This document shows positions 8,434 to 21,400 of a stretch of DNA of 37,020 nucleotides, in pieces (the first letter of the stretch is position 1; every line of letters starts with the position of its first letter). This stretch comes from Cochliopodium minus. Its lineage: Eukaryota > Discosea > Himatismenida > Cochliopodiidae. Where the stretch lies: NCBI GenBank assembly GCA_024220525.1, contig JAMYWO010000004.1:306646-343665 (forward strand), in the 5' to 3' direction. The translations under genes were made by a program, and so were the position numbers. The notes below the pieces were generated by a model that was given only the letters and a program-made list of their open reading frames with translations, did no database searches and was not told the origin of the DNA.

Positions 8434-11400
8434 TTACCCTCCTCTGAGAACAATAGCAATTTCTCCTTTTTGGAGCTCGTTGGTAGGGATATAAGCACCA
8501 ATGACAGCAACCAAGATAGATACAATGACAACCGAGAAGTAGAGAAAGTATGGAAAGTCATAGGAAAAGGGGAGTTCAGTAAATAAATTGAACTGGAGTT
8601 GAAGGGTGACAGAAGTAACAATACCAGTAATGGTACCAAGGACCAGCGCAGACAAGACAATGGAAAGAGCTTCATAAATGTAAACTCTCAAAACTTGTTT
8701 GGCGTTGAGACCAATAGCACGCAAAACACCAAACTCCCACGAGTTTTCTCTCACGTTGGTATCAAAGGACAACCAAAGTAAAAAGAAGCAAAGGACGGAA
8801 TTGACTAAAGCAACGATGTTGAAGAAGAGAATGAGGGAGTTGACAGCAGTTTGGGTAGTATTTACAATGGCCTTCACATCAACGATGATGATACTGTCGT
8901 CCTTGATATAGTTTCGGATGCTATCAATGACGTATTCGGTTTGTTTCGAGGTAGAATCATCCAACATTCTGATGTAGAGAAACTGTTTGGGAGGGGTTTC
9001 AAACTGGGTATAGTCTATGAACGATTTTTGGTTTTCTTTGATGACATCTTGGATGTGATCAATGTTTTTCATGAGATTAGTGTACTGATCCATGCTTATG
9101 AAGATGGGTGAGCCTTCTGCGAATTGGTCGTAGGAAGACATGAAGAAGCCCGGAAGTTTTTTGAGAAAAGCTCTGTTTTTGGAGTAGTAATCTATTGAGT
9201 CCACACGACGGTTAAATGATTCAAAGGCAACGGAGAGGGACATAGGTGTTGTAAGTTCCAAAGTTGCTCCTCCATTCTATCAAAAAAACATTTAAAAACC
9301 AAAATAAAAAACAATTAAAAATAAAATAAAATGGTACGAGAGATTGCGAAAGAGCAAGGTCATAATAGTCATGATAAACTTGAGACAAGGTTCTGTTATC
9401 AAGACTAGGGGTTGTGCTAGCGAAGGGAGAGACTCCGACAACAGGAGGAACCCAAATACCGTTCTTTTCAATGGGAAGGATCTCCTTTCCCGCATCGGTG
9501 TAAAGACTCTTGACAATGTCAGCCTGACTTGTGCCGGGAACTTTGGAATAAGAGAACTGAGAAGTTGCTTCGGAGATCATGTAGTATTGAGTCCAAACTG
9601 TTTGCAAGTGGCTTTCTTCCAACCCATAGAGTTGAATTGAAACGTCGGGTTGGCCCGCCAGATTAGAGAGGTAGGTCCTTTGTATTTTGGGGTGCGAGTC
9701 GAGTGGAAACGTAGCAAAGTTGAAGGATTTGACGAGAGATTTCTTTCCTTTTGCAAGTTCCATGTTGAGGAGATCTCTCAGTCCTGGTTCGTCCAATCTC
9801 TTGTCAAAACCTGCAGTTGCCGCAATGTAAATGTCCGTACCCAAATTTGCTTTAAGCGCATCTTGTATGGAGTTTGCTTGGAGACGAAAACTCGTTCCTG
9901 CGAAAACGATGAAACCAAGTGAGACGGTGAACATGAGCGCAGTCTTTCTGTTTCTTATTCTGTGGCCCGAGAGACTCTTTCTGATCAAGTTTAACAATGC
10001 TCTGTCTTTTCCCCACACGATCAGTTGGAGAACCACTCTTTCAAAGTAAGGTTGGAGAGTAGTAGAAATCATACACAAACCCATCACCATACCCAACAAA
10101 ATGATGGTGAGGATGGACAAAAAGAGAGGCAAGTTGTTGAAAGTGAAAGAATAAGGGACAACGTAATAAACCATAAAACCTGCTATGATAGTTAAGAGTG
10201 AAAGAACTATTTGCCAAGGACTCAATCCCAAGTTCTCAAGTTTGATCATTTTAACGCTGGTTCCGGGGGTGGTGTGATACACATCTAAAGAGTCTCTGAG
10301 TGTTCTAGAAAGAGCATTTTTGATAGGAGCAATGTTAGAAACGATAGGCAACACCAACCCAATGAAAGTGGAAAGTAAAATAGCGCTGGGAGAAAGAGAA
10401 TATCCTAATGTGGAGTTTGTCTTTCCATTCAAGATGATGGTAACAGGAACATTGGCGAGCCATGCACAAAGGAGACCCAAAGAAATACCAGGGATGGTAA
10501 AAAATAAAGCTTGTATCACAAGTAGAGAGATGAGCGAGTTTCTCTGAAACCCAAGTGCTCTCAACATACCATATTCGTAGGTTTTTTCTTGTACGTTTGA
10601 GAGGAGTAGAGAGTAAATCAACATGGAACCCAAAGTGACAGTGATTGCCATTGTTCCACCAAATATTTGTTGTAAAAACATCTTTACGTATAAAATGCTA
10701 CCTAGTGCTCCATATATGGGAGTGGTAGGTGTACCAGGATATCCCAATCCCAATCTGTTGTATATTTTGTTGGAGATGTAAATCAATTGCTTTTTAATGT
10801 TGATTTCCGACATTTGATAGATATCCCATCTGTCCCTGAGATGGATCACAAGCAAGATTGCGTATTCATCCATATTAACATCCGCAACAAGAGTATCCAT
10901 GTTTCTGAAAAGCTTGAGGGCGTTGATCATATCAGTCTGATCTGTGTTGTTAGTATTGGATGTAGAGTTGATTAAAACATCCAAGATATCATTTACAAAT
11001 TGGGTGTTCTTTGGCAACATCTGCCTTATTGTTTCGGGGATGTATTTCTTCTCCAGAACAACCACATTACCCAGTGATGTTGGCCATTTCCCTTTAGGGG
11101 AGGATACACCACCCAAGATTCTGATGGATAGTTGGGGAGCAAACAATGTGTTGAAATCTATTTGATCTATCAATTGATCCAAAATGAATTGTGAATAAAT
11201 ATTTCCGATTGTGATATTATTTAGATTGACTGGAAAATTGGGAGGAATTCTGATTCCTGCATCCTCCAATATCTTGGTGAGATTCACTGTGGCATTAGGA
11301 TTGTTAGCTGTGAAATTCTTTATGAATTGTGAAATTGATTCTTTTGCTAATGATTTGACAGCACCTTCGTCTATTAATCCTGCTTTCTGATAGGAATTAT

Positions 11401-12260
11401 TAATTTTTGAGAATGATTATAAAGCAAAAATAATAAATTTACAGATAAATACTCTAAAAAATTGAAATTCAGAGTTCCCAAATCCCCATCATTTCCATTC
11501 ATATCCACTTGTCTCAATAATGATTCAGAGACATATGCTTCTCCGATATTTAATGCTCTTCTATTCCATGTTCTTCCAATACCTTTACAAAGAAGATGAA
11601 ATTCAAATCTATCTGATAAAATATAAATTTCTTACCCAATTTTTCTTCTTTTTCAGAATCTATAATTAATAATATACATGTGGCATTGTAAGATGAATTT
11701 TTTGGATTTTGAAAATTGGCTAATAGAGTCCATCTCGGTGCTATTCCAGTTATTTCTGGCAAATCTTGTAATTTGAGTGAAACATCTGTTGAATTGAGAA
11801 ATGTTGCAGAATTGGGTGTCAACAGCTTTTGTTCAAATTAATTAAAATATTATATTTTAAAATTAAACAGAAAATAATTTTAGATTATACTTCTAATTTT
11901 GATAAATTTTTTACCATATCTATTTCGCCCACTTGTTCTTCCGCCAATCTTATCCATATACTATCAGATTTGACTATCGCATTTTGCAAAACACTTAATT
12001 TTAATCGAAAAAATTGAATATTTTTGATTATATTATGAATATTGATTGACATACCCTATAAATACAACTACAATCAATACCGTTACAAGTCCAACAACAA
12101 AATTTCTTTTGTGTTGAAAGGTATCAGCAACTGCATATTTAAAAGCAAGAACCAAATCTGACCAATAACTTTGTAGTTGTTGCTAAAATATAATGAGAAA
12201 AGTTAAATGATGAAGTTAAAAGAATTTAATATTTTGTTGCACATTCTCTTTCTGTTTCAT
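8434..12260 (-). CDS. FtsX/MacB-type ABC transporter permease, 1148 aa, 7 exons
   Basis: Exons in coding order: 12260-12243, 12182-12055, 11993-11915, 11825-11636, 11582-11443, 11386-9338, 9276-8434; phases agree throughout. A membrane span at about 33-50 (NFVVGLVTVLIVVVFIG) precedes a large non-cytosolic domain, then an FtsX domain of about four spans with the typical loop YEYGMLRALGFQRNSL, further spans in the middle, a second large soluble domain, and a C-terminal FtsX domain with EFGVLRAIGLNAKQVLRVYI, ending in GEIAIVLRGG. This is the layout of a duplicated LolC/MacB-type permease with each half carrying a large extracytosolic domain. No ATP-binding cassette is encoded in it or next to it, so a separate ATPase would be needed. 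In bacteria such proteins move lipoproteins, lipids or peptides out of the membrane or act as mechanotransmitters; the substrate here is unknown. The first coding exon is only 18 bp and its donor (GTGCAA) is the weakest call. Confidence 0.85.
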
Positions 12261-12439
12261 TTTTTTTTTTTTTTTTTTTGACAAATTTTTGAAACTAAAC
12301 AATTAGATTCTTATTCAAAAGGATGCAATATTAATTCAAAAAAGGGAAAAGTTTATGAAAGCATTTTTGGTGGATAATTATTCAAAAATATAAAAATCCT
12401 TACAAAATATAAAAAAAAAAATTGATAATCGACCTAATT
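12261..12439. promoter_or_regulatory. divergent promoter region with long T tract, 179 bp
   Basis: The space between the start codons of the permease (-) and the giant HECT gene (+) contains a run of about 22 T directly upstream of the permease ATG and an A run just before the HECT start. Such homopolymer tracts probably keep nucleosomes away. No sequence-specific site can be named. Confidence 0.45.
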
Positions 12440-15400
12440 ATGGGTTTAAATTTATCTGTCCATGAATCATTGCAGGATGATATTCTGGAAAAAACATTAA
12501 TAGATGATAGAGAATGGTTATCAATTCAGGAACAGGATTTGATGAATGAGGAATTTATTAATGTTCAAGATAAGGTACTCGCAACGAGTACTTTGGATTG
12601 GTGGGAACAGAGATCCATGATCACCATAATGGGAATAAAAAAAATCTTTGAAAGAATTAATAGAGAAAAAAAATCTGTGGATAGTATGATTGGGTTCATT
12701 GATTTAATATCAGATAAAAATACAAAAGCAATCTCGAATTATTTATCAAATCTCAGAATGGAATTTTTGGGAACTGCGAAAAATTGTTCCTTTATCAATC
12801 AAATAACAAAAAGATTGAATATATTGACGAGAATACAACATGCAATCATGAGGCAGAATGTGAGGGAAAATCAGGTAAATATTAATGAGATGATTCCAAA
12901 ATAAAAATAATTATTTAATTATAATCAATCCCTCCTTATCAAACAATGAAATTTCTTGTATTCCAAAAATATAGCTATCAGAAATATCATTCAAAAGAAG
13001 TTTTTCAACCAATAGCATCGAAGTCGAAACCAAACCACTGGCGAGAATACAGACAGAGATGATAAGATCTTTTTCATCATTAATTCAAAAGCTCACCACC
13101 GAAAATTCCAACATAGATTTGACATCAATGCTTGGATTGATCATTAATAATTTCTCAATTTTGGAGCCCTTATCCTTGGTGAATGAACCTCCCTTCATCT
13201 CTCGATCCATCCAACAATTCCTTTCCTCATTTCTCATATTGCATGCCCCTGTGAATCCTCAGGTTGAACTGAAAGCAATCTCAGGATTATTAATATTATC
13301 AATCTCCAAAGGGTATTTATTATTTTCAATTCTTTATTTATNNNNNNNNNNNNNNNNNNNNNNNNNNNNNNNNNNNNNNNNNNNNNNNNNNNNNNNNNNN
13401 NNNNNNNNNNNNNNNNNNNNNNNNNNNNNNNNNNNNNNNNNTATTTTTTTTTTCCTCATATATTGAATATTGATCAATAATTATTTTGATCCAGAAATTT
13501 ATATGATCTTCTCTGGGTTGTCACATATATTTTCCAAAACGAATTTATGTTCAATAAAGAGGATCCATCATTTAAGATGATGTATCAATTTTTGTACAAT
13601 TGGCTATCATCAACAGATGTTAATCCCCCTCCATTGTCTGTAAATAATCAAATGTGTAAATATCGAAGAAAAATTTTTTTTATTATTATTTTGAAATTTC
13701 AAAAAATTAATTATCTTTTCTTATTTTGAAATGATTTAGCATCGTTCACATTCAGAGCTCGTTTCGAAAAGCCAAGCGCATTTTTTTCGCAAGCCAGCAC
13801 TAAGCCCAGAAAGAAGAATGTTTTACAACCTCAGCACAATGTAAATAACAAATACGATGAATTATTTTCTGTGCCTCTCATCAAAAACTCCTCTACCAAC
13901 TTGAAAAAATTTTTCAAAAGAGAACTTCTTCTTAGAAACAAAATACCTTCTGTTGCGACTGATGGAAAATATTTATACATCCTCAATCAGGATGGGTTGT
14001 TTAAAATTGGCAGTGGATTCCAATCTACAGTTCAGGGAAATATTTATGATAAGAACACTGCTTACAAAGCTACCGAAGAGAGATCTTGGTTGTGCTATGT
14101 AAATGAGAAGTTGTACTATCGCTGTGCTAATATCAAGCCTTTCACTTTTTTAGTTTTTTCTTGCGACAATTTGGATTTGGAGGGTGAAATAAGACAGGAT
14201 GGGAAAGGTTCCATTCCTACTGTGGATCACTCTCAGAGAAATGAGTTTTCCTATTTCAACCCACACGATCCTACTTCTGTCACTAGTGACGGAAAGTTTA
14301 TTTATACGATTTCTTATGAGGAACTCAAAATCACTACAATTCCTGAGCAGTTGCAGAACTTGATGGAAAAGAAAAAGTCAAATGAAGATAATCAAAAGGA
14401 AGATAAGAAAAAGACTATCGGAAAACACAAAAAGCATTCTTTTAGAAAAAAGTCTGACAGTCCCATTTTCAACATCAACAAACAAAAATTTTCTTTGAGA
14501 TCCACAACCGTAAATAGCTTTTTCGTGGATGTGTTTAACCCAGCTGAAGGCATGAAACATGTGAAAAGAGTAGAGTTGAAGTACCCAAAGGCATTGTCAC
14601 AAGTTCAACAAAATACAAAGAGATTGATTTGGAGAAAGAGTTTGATATACTACGACGAGAAGTCTAGAAATACAACGAGATTTGGGAACACTGCTTCGGT
14701 TTTTCAAAACAAAATAATCATGATTGGAGGCACAGGGGAGGACATTTCTAATCTAGTAGTTGATGAACTTGATACCAACACTTCCATTTGGAGTCAACCT
14801 AGTTTGAAAGGGAACTTTGTCGCGTTTGATTCACACACTACTTGCGTTGTTGGGGAGTTGTTGTACATTTTTGGCGGGAAGACTCAAAACGCAGTTCTTG
14901 ATGATTTCATGATATACCATCCTAAACTCTCCACATTCGAAACTATCATTATAAAGGGATCCAAACCTTCTCCTAGGTTTTCTCATTCTGCGTGTACTTT
15001 GGGTTATAACAGCATCATCATTTTTGGAGGATCAAATGGACAATCTTATTTCAATGATACTTTTATTTTGGATGTTGAAACTAGGGTTTGTAAAAAGGTG
15101 ATAATGGAAGAGAATAAAGTTAGTCCGAGAATTGGTTCTGTAATGGCGGTCAGTGGTAAAAGTGTTTATTTATTTGGTGGCTTTGATGGAATACAGTTTT
15201 ACAACGATTTATTTGTCTTGGATACCTCAAAAGTCCAGCTTGCTTGGGAGAAAATTTCAAACTTGGGAGATGTTCCATCACCAAGAGCATTTCATGGAGG
15301 AACCATCTTTTTCAACTCAAAGAAACTCATCATTTTTGGTGGGAGATGTTCTACAACTAAAAGAGAGAACGATCTTTATTCTTTGGATCTTAAGACCAAC

Positions 15401-18400
15401 GAGTGGATAACATTGCATCCTAGAGGTAACATCCCATCTGGGAGATCTGGATTTAGTTGTGTATCTATTGATTCCAGGATGTTCATTTTTTCTGGTACAC
15501 AAAATGAGGACCACGGAGTTTATGAACTGGAGATGGAAGCGCAAATTTTTCACGAGCTTGGACTTTTAAAAGGAACTTTTTATACAAATGGGGAACATCT
15601 CGCATTTATTGTTCCACCTGGTGTGCCTTACAATCCCTCTTCGGAATATTACCTTATTGAAAGTTTCTGTCTAACCAACAACAAGAACACTTGTAGACTT
15701 GGTTTTCTACATGGATCCTACAAAGTTGAGAATTTCAATCTTGGCAATGCTGCTTGTACATTAGGAAACAACGTATGGAATTACTGTGCTATTCAAAACA
15801 AGTGTATGAGATGGAAAATTGAGGAGACCACTTTTGAAAGTCCAAAGTCTTACATAGAGACCTTCAACTTTGATGATCAAAATAACATGATCCCAATGCT
15901 TGACTCTAGAAAAGTTTGTGCTGCCATTTTGTCTAACATCAGGTCTCTTATCATTGCACAGTCTAACACAAAGTTTCTCAAAACAGAAAACATCAAGTAT
16001 GGCTTTTTAGATACTACTTTGGACAACCTTGGAAAGATTTTTTCGACCTGTTTGATTATATTGAGAACAAGTACCCACATGATCCAGAACAAAAAATTTA
16101 ACACGAAAGAGAATGTGACAATCTTGTATTCTGTTTTGAAAATCATTGGCTTTTACCTCCAAAGAATATCAGAAGCGAAAATCAACATTGATCAACTTTT
16201 TCCATCCAAACAAACTGAAAATTACGAAGAGGAATTCGAAAAGGAGCAGTCTGACACTTGGAGTCCTTTGCAAATAACTTGGAGTGGTCAAGCAAGGGAC
16301 GTTTATGTCATTGGTTCATTCAACAATTGGCACTTCAAAATTCCTCTCGAAAGAGTAGATACAAAGAATAAATGGAAGGTGATTCTGCCTCTCCCTGAAG
16401 GAGAACATCTCTTCAATTTTTTGGTGGATGGAAAGATAACGAACAACAAAAAACTTCCTGTTCAAAAAGCAAAAGGATCTTTGAGAAATGCAATAAATGT
16501 TGGTCAGATGAAAGATCAGGTTAATTCTCAAAAGAAAATCAAAAGTTTAGACAAAAAAAACACTCCCAATCCTTTTCCTTCAAATTTAAACGACATCATC
16601 CAAGAAGTAACAAGAGGAAATAAATCACAAGTTATATTTTATGAGCTCCAAAAGTGTTTGTATCAGATTGTTACATTGTCACAAGGCTTTTACAAAGAAG
16701 ATCCCCAACTCTCTAAAAATATCCTTGAAACTTCTGCAGAGACATTTGTACACGGAATAGAATTCTTCATCAAGAAATCCTCTTCTGTTTCAGAGTTTAT
16801 CCTTGCTCTTTTTATGACAGATCACAGCCCCAACCAGTATTTCATCAGATCTATCATTTCTATCCTCCAAGAAAAGAACATCATCCCTTTCTTTTTGAAT
16901 TCTGAAAGACTTAATTCTCCCAAGGTAGAGCTCCACTTGAAATATTGCATCCATTTCATTAAAGTCATCTTGAACTCGAGTAAGGACGAAGTAATAAAAG
17001 CTCTCAAATTGTGTAATGTTTGGTTGCACGTTACCCCGACCTTGACTTACAATGCTAACAAAATTCTCAAGCTCGTTCAAAGGACTATCCTTTCCAAAGT
17101 ATCAGAAATCAAAGAATCTAATATCGAATCTTTGTTTTGTAATTACTTGTGCATGATTTTTGTGGCCTCAACAGATTTGATCAACGAGAGCTTGAATATT
17201 TTGAAGGAAAAAGAGAGCCACCAAGAAAAAGACAAAGATAACAATAAAGGACCAGTCAACGAAAACATTTTGTTAGACTCAATCGAAAAAATCTTGAATA
17301 CTTCTTTCGTTGGAACACTTGTGCCTATTCTTTTATCTGCCATGTTTTCTTACTCTTTCCAAGAGAGTAATATCAACTCGATTCTTAAGGTACTTGTAAA
17401 GTTCTTGCAATGTGTAGACCAACTCAATTTACTTTTCCCTGTCGTGAAAGAAAGTGAAGAAAAGTATCTAAAGAACTATTCAGAAGGAACAGAGGAAACC
17501 AATTTGCACTGGCTTCTCCACATTGAAAAACTCATTGCTTTGTTGACAGGAAAATTAGCCACCATTTCAATATCTAAAACACATCAAGATGAAGATCCTG
17601 AAGAAATACAGTATTCCAACTTGTTGAAGTTGCCTGTTTTCTCTGGAAGTATATCTGAACAAAACTTTGAACATAAAAAGTTTTTAGATCAACTTGTTTC
17701 TAAAAGTGGATTGGGCTTTTTCCTTTTCGAGTACATCCAAGAAATTACCAACAAGCAAAACGACTTGAATAAGAATAAGTTTGAAATTAGAGTACCTCAA
17801 CTCGACATGGAAGAAGACAAACTCATTGATTCTGCTTTCAGATTGTCGGTCATTGCCATGATCAAACAAAGAAATTTCCTCAAAGAAACCATCCAACTCT
17901 GCAAATCATTTTCTTCTTTACAAAAACAAAGAGAAGCTCACAAAAACTTGAAATTACCCGAAGATCAAATGAAAGATAGTCAAGAACTTCCAAAGTGGTT
18001 GTCTCACATTCTTCTAATTTGCACCAAACAAGTCAAAGATCCACTTCGAAGATTGAAGGTTCAAAACAGACAAAACATCAAAATTAATGAACAAAATCTA
18101 GAATTTCGCCAATTTGTAAACACAATCATCGAAAAGTGTTTGTTTTTGATCGAAAACATCAACATTCCAATCAACGAGATCAGAGATAATCAAAGAAACA
18201 GAACCAATTCCCAAGTAGATTACGTTTCTCCTAGATGGATTATCCTGAGAACCTTTTCTATCGAAACTGGTTTGGGAAAAACAAATATGGACAAGGTTGT
18301 ATCAGAGGAAAAAGAGAAAGGAACGAGAAAAAACCTTAAAAACTCTGCAATCGTTGCGCTCAAAAATCACTATGAACAAAAGGGAATCAGAAAGGAAGAA

Positions 18401-21400
18401 TCAAAGTTGTTAGAGACTGAAAACGCTTTGGTCTACTTTCTGTTCAACAAAGAATACTCTATCAATGTTATCAAAAAACTGATCCTTAAGAGAAAAAATC
18501 GTGCATCGAATAGAGTTATATCTTTGTCTATCGTTCTCCAATTGCTCCAATGCACATCTTTTCTTTCCTGCAAGCAAGATATACTAATGTATTTTTCCAG
18601 TTATTCCTCACATTACACCAAGAATATCGAAGGATGTGGCAATCTCTTACAGCAAAACCTGAAAGACGGATCTTCGAAACTTCTCCAACATTTAGCTACC
18701 ACAATGAACAAAACAAGCGATGATAACTTGAAATATCTGATCATGGATGCTTGGTCGATCGATTATGATCCATCTGATCATTCTTTTTTGCACAGTGTGG
18801 GTATCTTTGCGATTTTAAAGAGACACATGTCGCCTCATCAACAAAATATTGTTACAAACTTTAATGTATCTAGTTTTGTACAAGCCCAAAAGAAATCAAG
18901 CGAATCCAACTTTTTGAGAAGGAAACTAACAGAGGAACTCTACAAGAAGATAGTTGTAGAACCACAAGAAAACATTAGATCTATCCGCACCACATCTTGG
19001 AATGTCTTTCGTTATTTGGCTATCAAGTGTATAAGCTCTGCTTCTTTAAAACTAGACGGTTTGCAAGAGTCTTTATTGGATATCATCTTTTCCGAGTTGG
19101 AAAAAAGTTCTGAATACTTTATGAAATACACAAAAGAAGAGTACGAAGTTTTTTATGAGCATGAAAAGTATGTCTTCGAGATATTGTGTATCCTCGTTAT
19201 CGCTTGTGAACAAAAAACTTGTCAAATTTATGTCTCCTCTCTCTTTTACTTGAGAAACTTGCTTGTATTCTTGAAGCTTGGTTCTGACAGAATCAGGAGA
19301 CTTGTATTTCGTTTATGCAGAAAAATCTTGCCATTGGTCGAACCAAAGGAAGTCAATGGAATTCTCGATAACAACAAATCAATCATTTATTCTCTCTTTC
19401 AAATCATTGGAAATGCACATTACTTGACCGAAACCTTTTCAAAGCAATTCGCACAAAAAAATCCATCCAAGTCCAAAATCAATTCATTTGATGAAATCAT
19501 GGGGATAGCTCATTGGGAAACTCCCTTGGATAAAGTTTCTTTTTCTATGGAATCAATTGTGCTTTTGAGAATCTTGTTGACTTACGATTATTGGAAAGAA
19601 AAGATCTGGCAGTTCATGCATCAAACATTAGTCGAGAAAACCTCGATTGTTCTTAAAGATTTGAGCAATTCTAACAAGGAAGATATTCTCAATCTAATCG
19701 GATGTTTCTCTTTGATAGGATCAGGAGATAGTTTGAGGGTCGGAGGTAGAGTTGCTGTCTTAGTCAAAGATAGAAGAAAAAAAAGTGGGGTAGTTGTTGA
19801 TATAGATTTGCAATCACATCATGCATCTATTGTTTTTGATGTTTCAGTTACAGATCAACACAAGCAAGAACCAACTCTTATAGATGTAGATAAAATTGAA
19901 GTTGTGCAAGAGTTCCCACCAGATCCCCAGGCTTTCAAACTCACCAATGATATTGTCGGGAATTGCTACCAATACTTCTTTAAAGAGGAAAAAGAAGATG
20001 AAGAAAAGAATCACAGTTATCAAGATCAATATCTTGAAGGAATGATAAAAACTCTTGCGATGAAATCTCTCTCCATCATGTTCACTGATCCAAAGCAATT
20101 CATCGAGTTTGGCTTGTTCAAAAACTTGGTTACCCTTTCTAACACTGCCGCACTTGGAGAGTACTTGAACTGTTCAACTTTGGAAAACAAAATGTTGAAA
20201 TTGAAAGATAGATATCTCGATGGATACGCAGGAGTAGAAAGAAAGAAAGTTCTTTCCTTCAGATCAAAGAGATCTTCATTTTCAGATAATATCCTCCAAG
20301 CAGAAAAGATCCCCTTCAACTTTTTGAGAAAACTACCTTTTCCATTGCCCTACAAACTTCTCAATGACAACAACAACAAAGTTTCTTTTGATGAAAATGA
20401 TACTAGAACTTGCTCTTGCTTGTGTAAGGCTGGAGAAGTTGCAATCCTCAGATCAGTCACCATTCCATCTGCAATACCTGCTTTTTATTTTGAAGTAATC
20501 ATAAAAGAAGAAGGAAGAAAACAAAGTGGAGGAATTTCGATTGGTTTGCTCCCAAGCAGCGATCAACATGCCTCAATGCCCGGAATTGATAGTGGATTTG
20601 GATACTTTTCTGTTGATGGAAAGAAATCGAGCAAAAAGTCTGGAGCTCAAGATTATGGTGCATCTTATGGAAAGGGAGATGTAGTTGGATGTTGTTGGAT
20701 AAAATCTGAAGGTAAAATCTTCTTCACTAAAAACGGAATCCACTTGGGAAACGCCTACAAGAATGTGAACGGACAGTTCTACGTTGCAATAGGTATGGCA
20801 GAATATGGTGCCAGAATTACCATCAATTTTGGTCAAGATCCATTCAGATTCAAATTTTCAGAGATGCTCATCGACTTACTCAAAAGTGAGACCAACGACA
20901 AGAAACCCCCACAAATAACTAAATACACTCCTAATACTCCAGTAAAGACAGTTAACACGATAACTCGCCCTACCATTGGTACCAAGAGTTCGTCTTTGAG
21001 CCCTCCCAACACCAAGATAAGTTTTGAGAAAAAGTGGGAAGAACTGGAGAGTGATAATGGAAATTCCAAAGTTAATTTTAGTGGAATGGACTTCCAGAAG
21101 ATGTTGCTTGAGAGAAAGGGAGCCAACAACATCAAGAAAGATTCACCAGTACACATAGTGAGCAAAAGTTTCCTCAATAACAACAATATCGCAAAGAACA
21201 ACAATATCATAACCCCCAATAACAACCACAACAACATAATTCACAATAATAACAATCACAACAACATAATGCACAATAACAACCACAACAATATTAATAA
21301 CACTATAGAAAATAATAGAAAGGAAATTGATTTGGAATTGAGTGATGAAAGCTCTGATGAAGAAAATTGGTTCAAAGAAATTTCCAATTTTGATGAAAAC

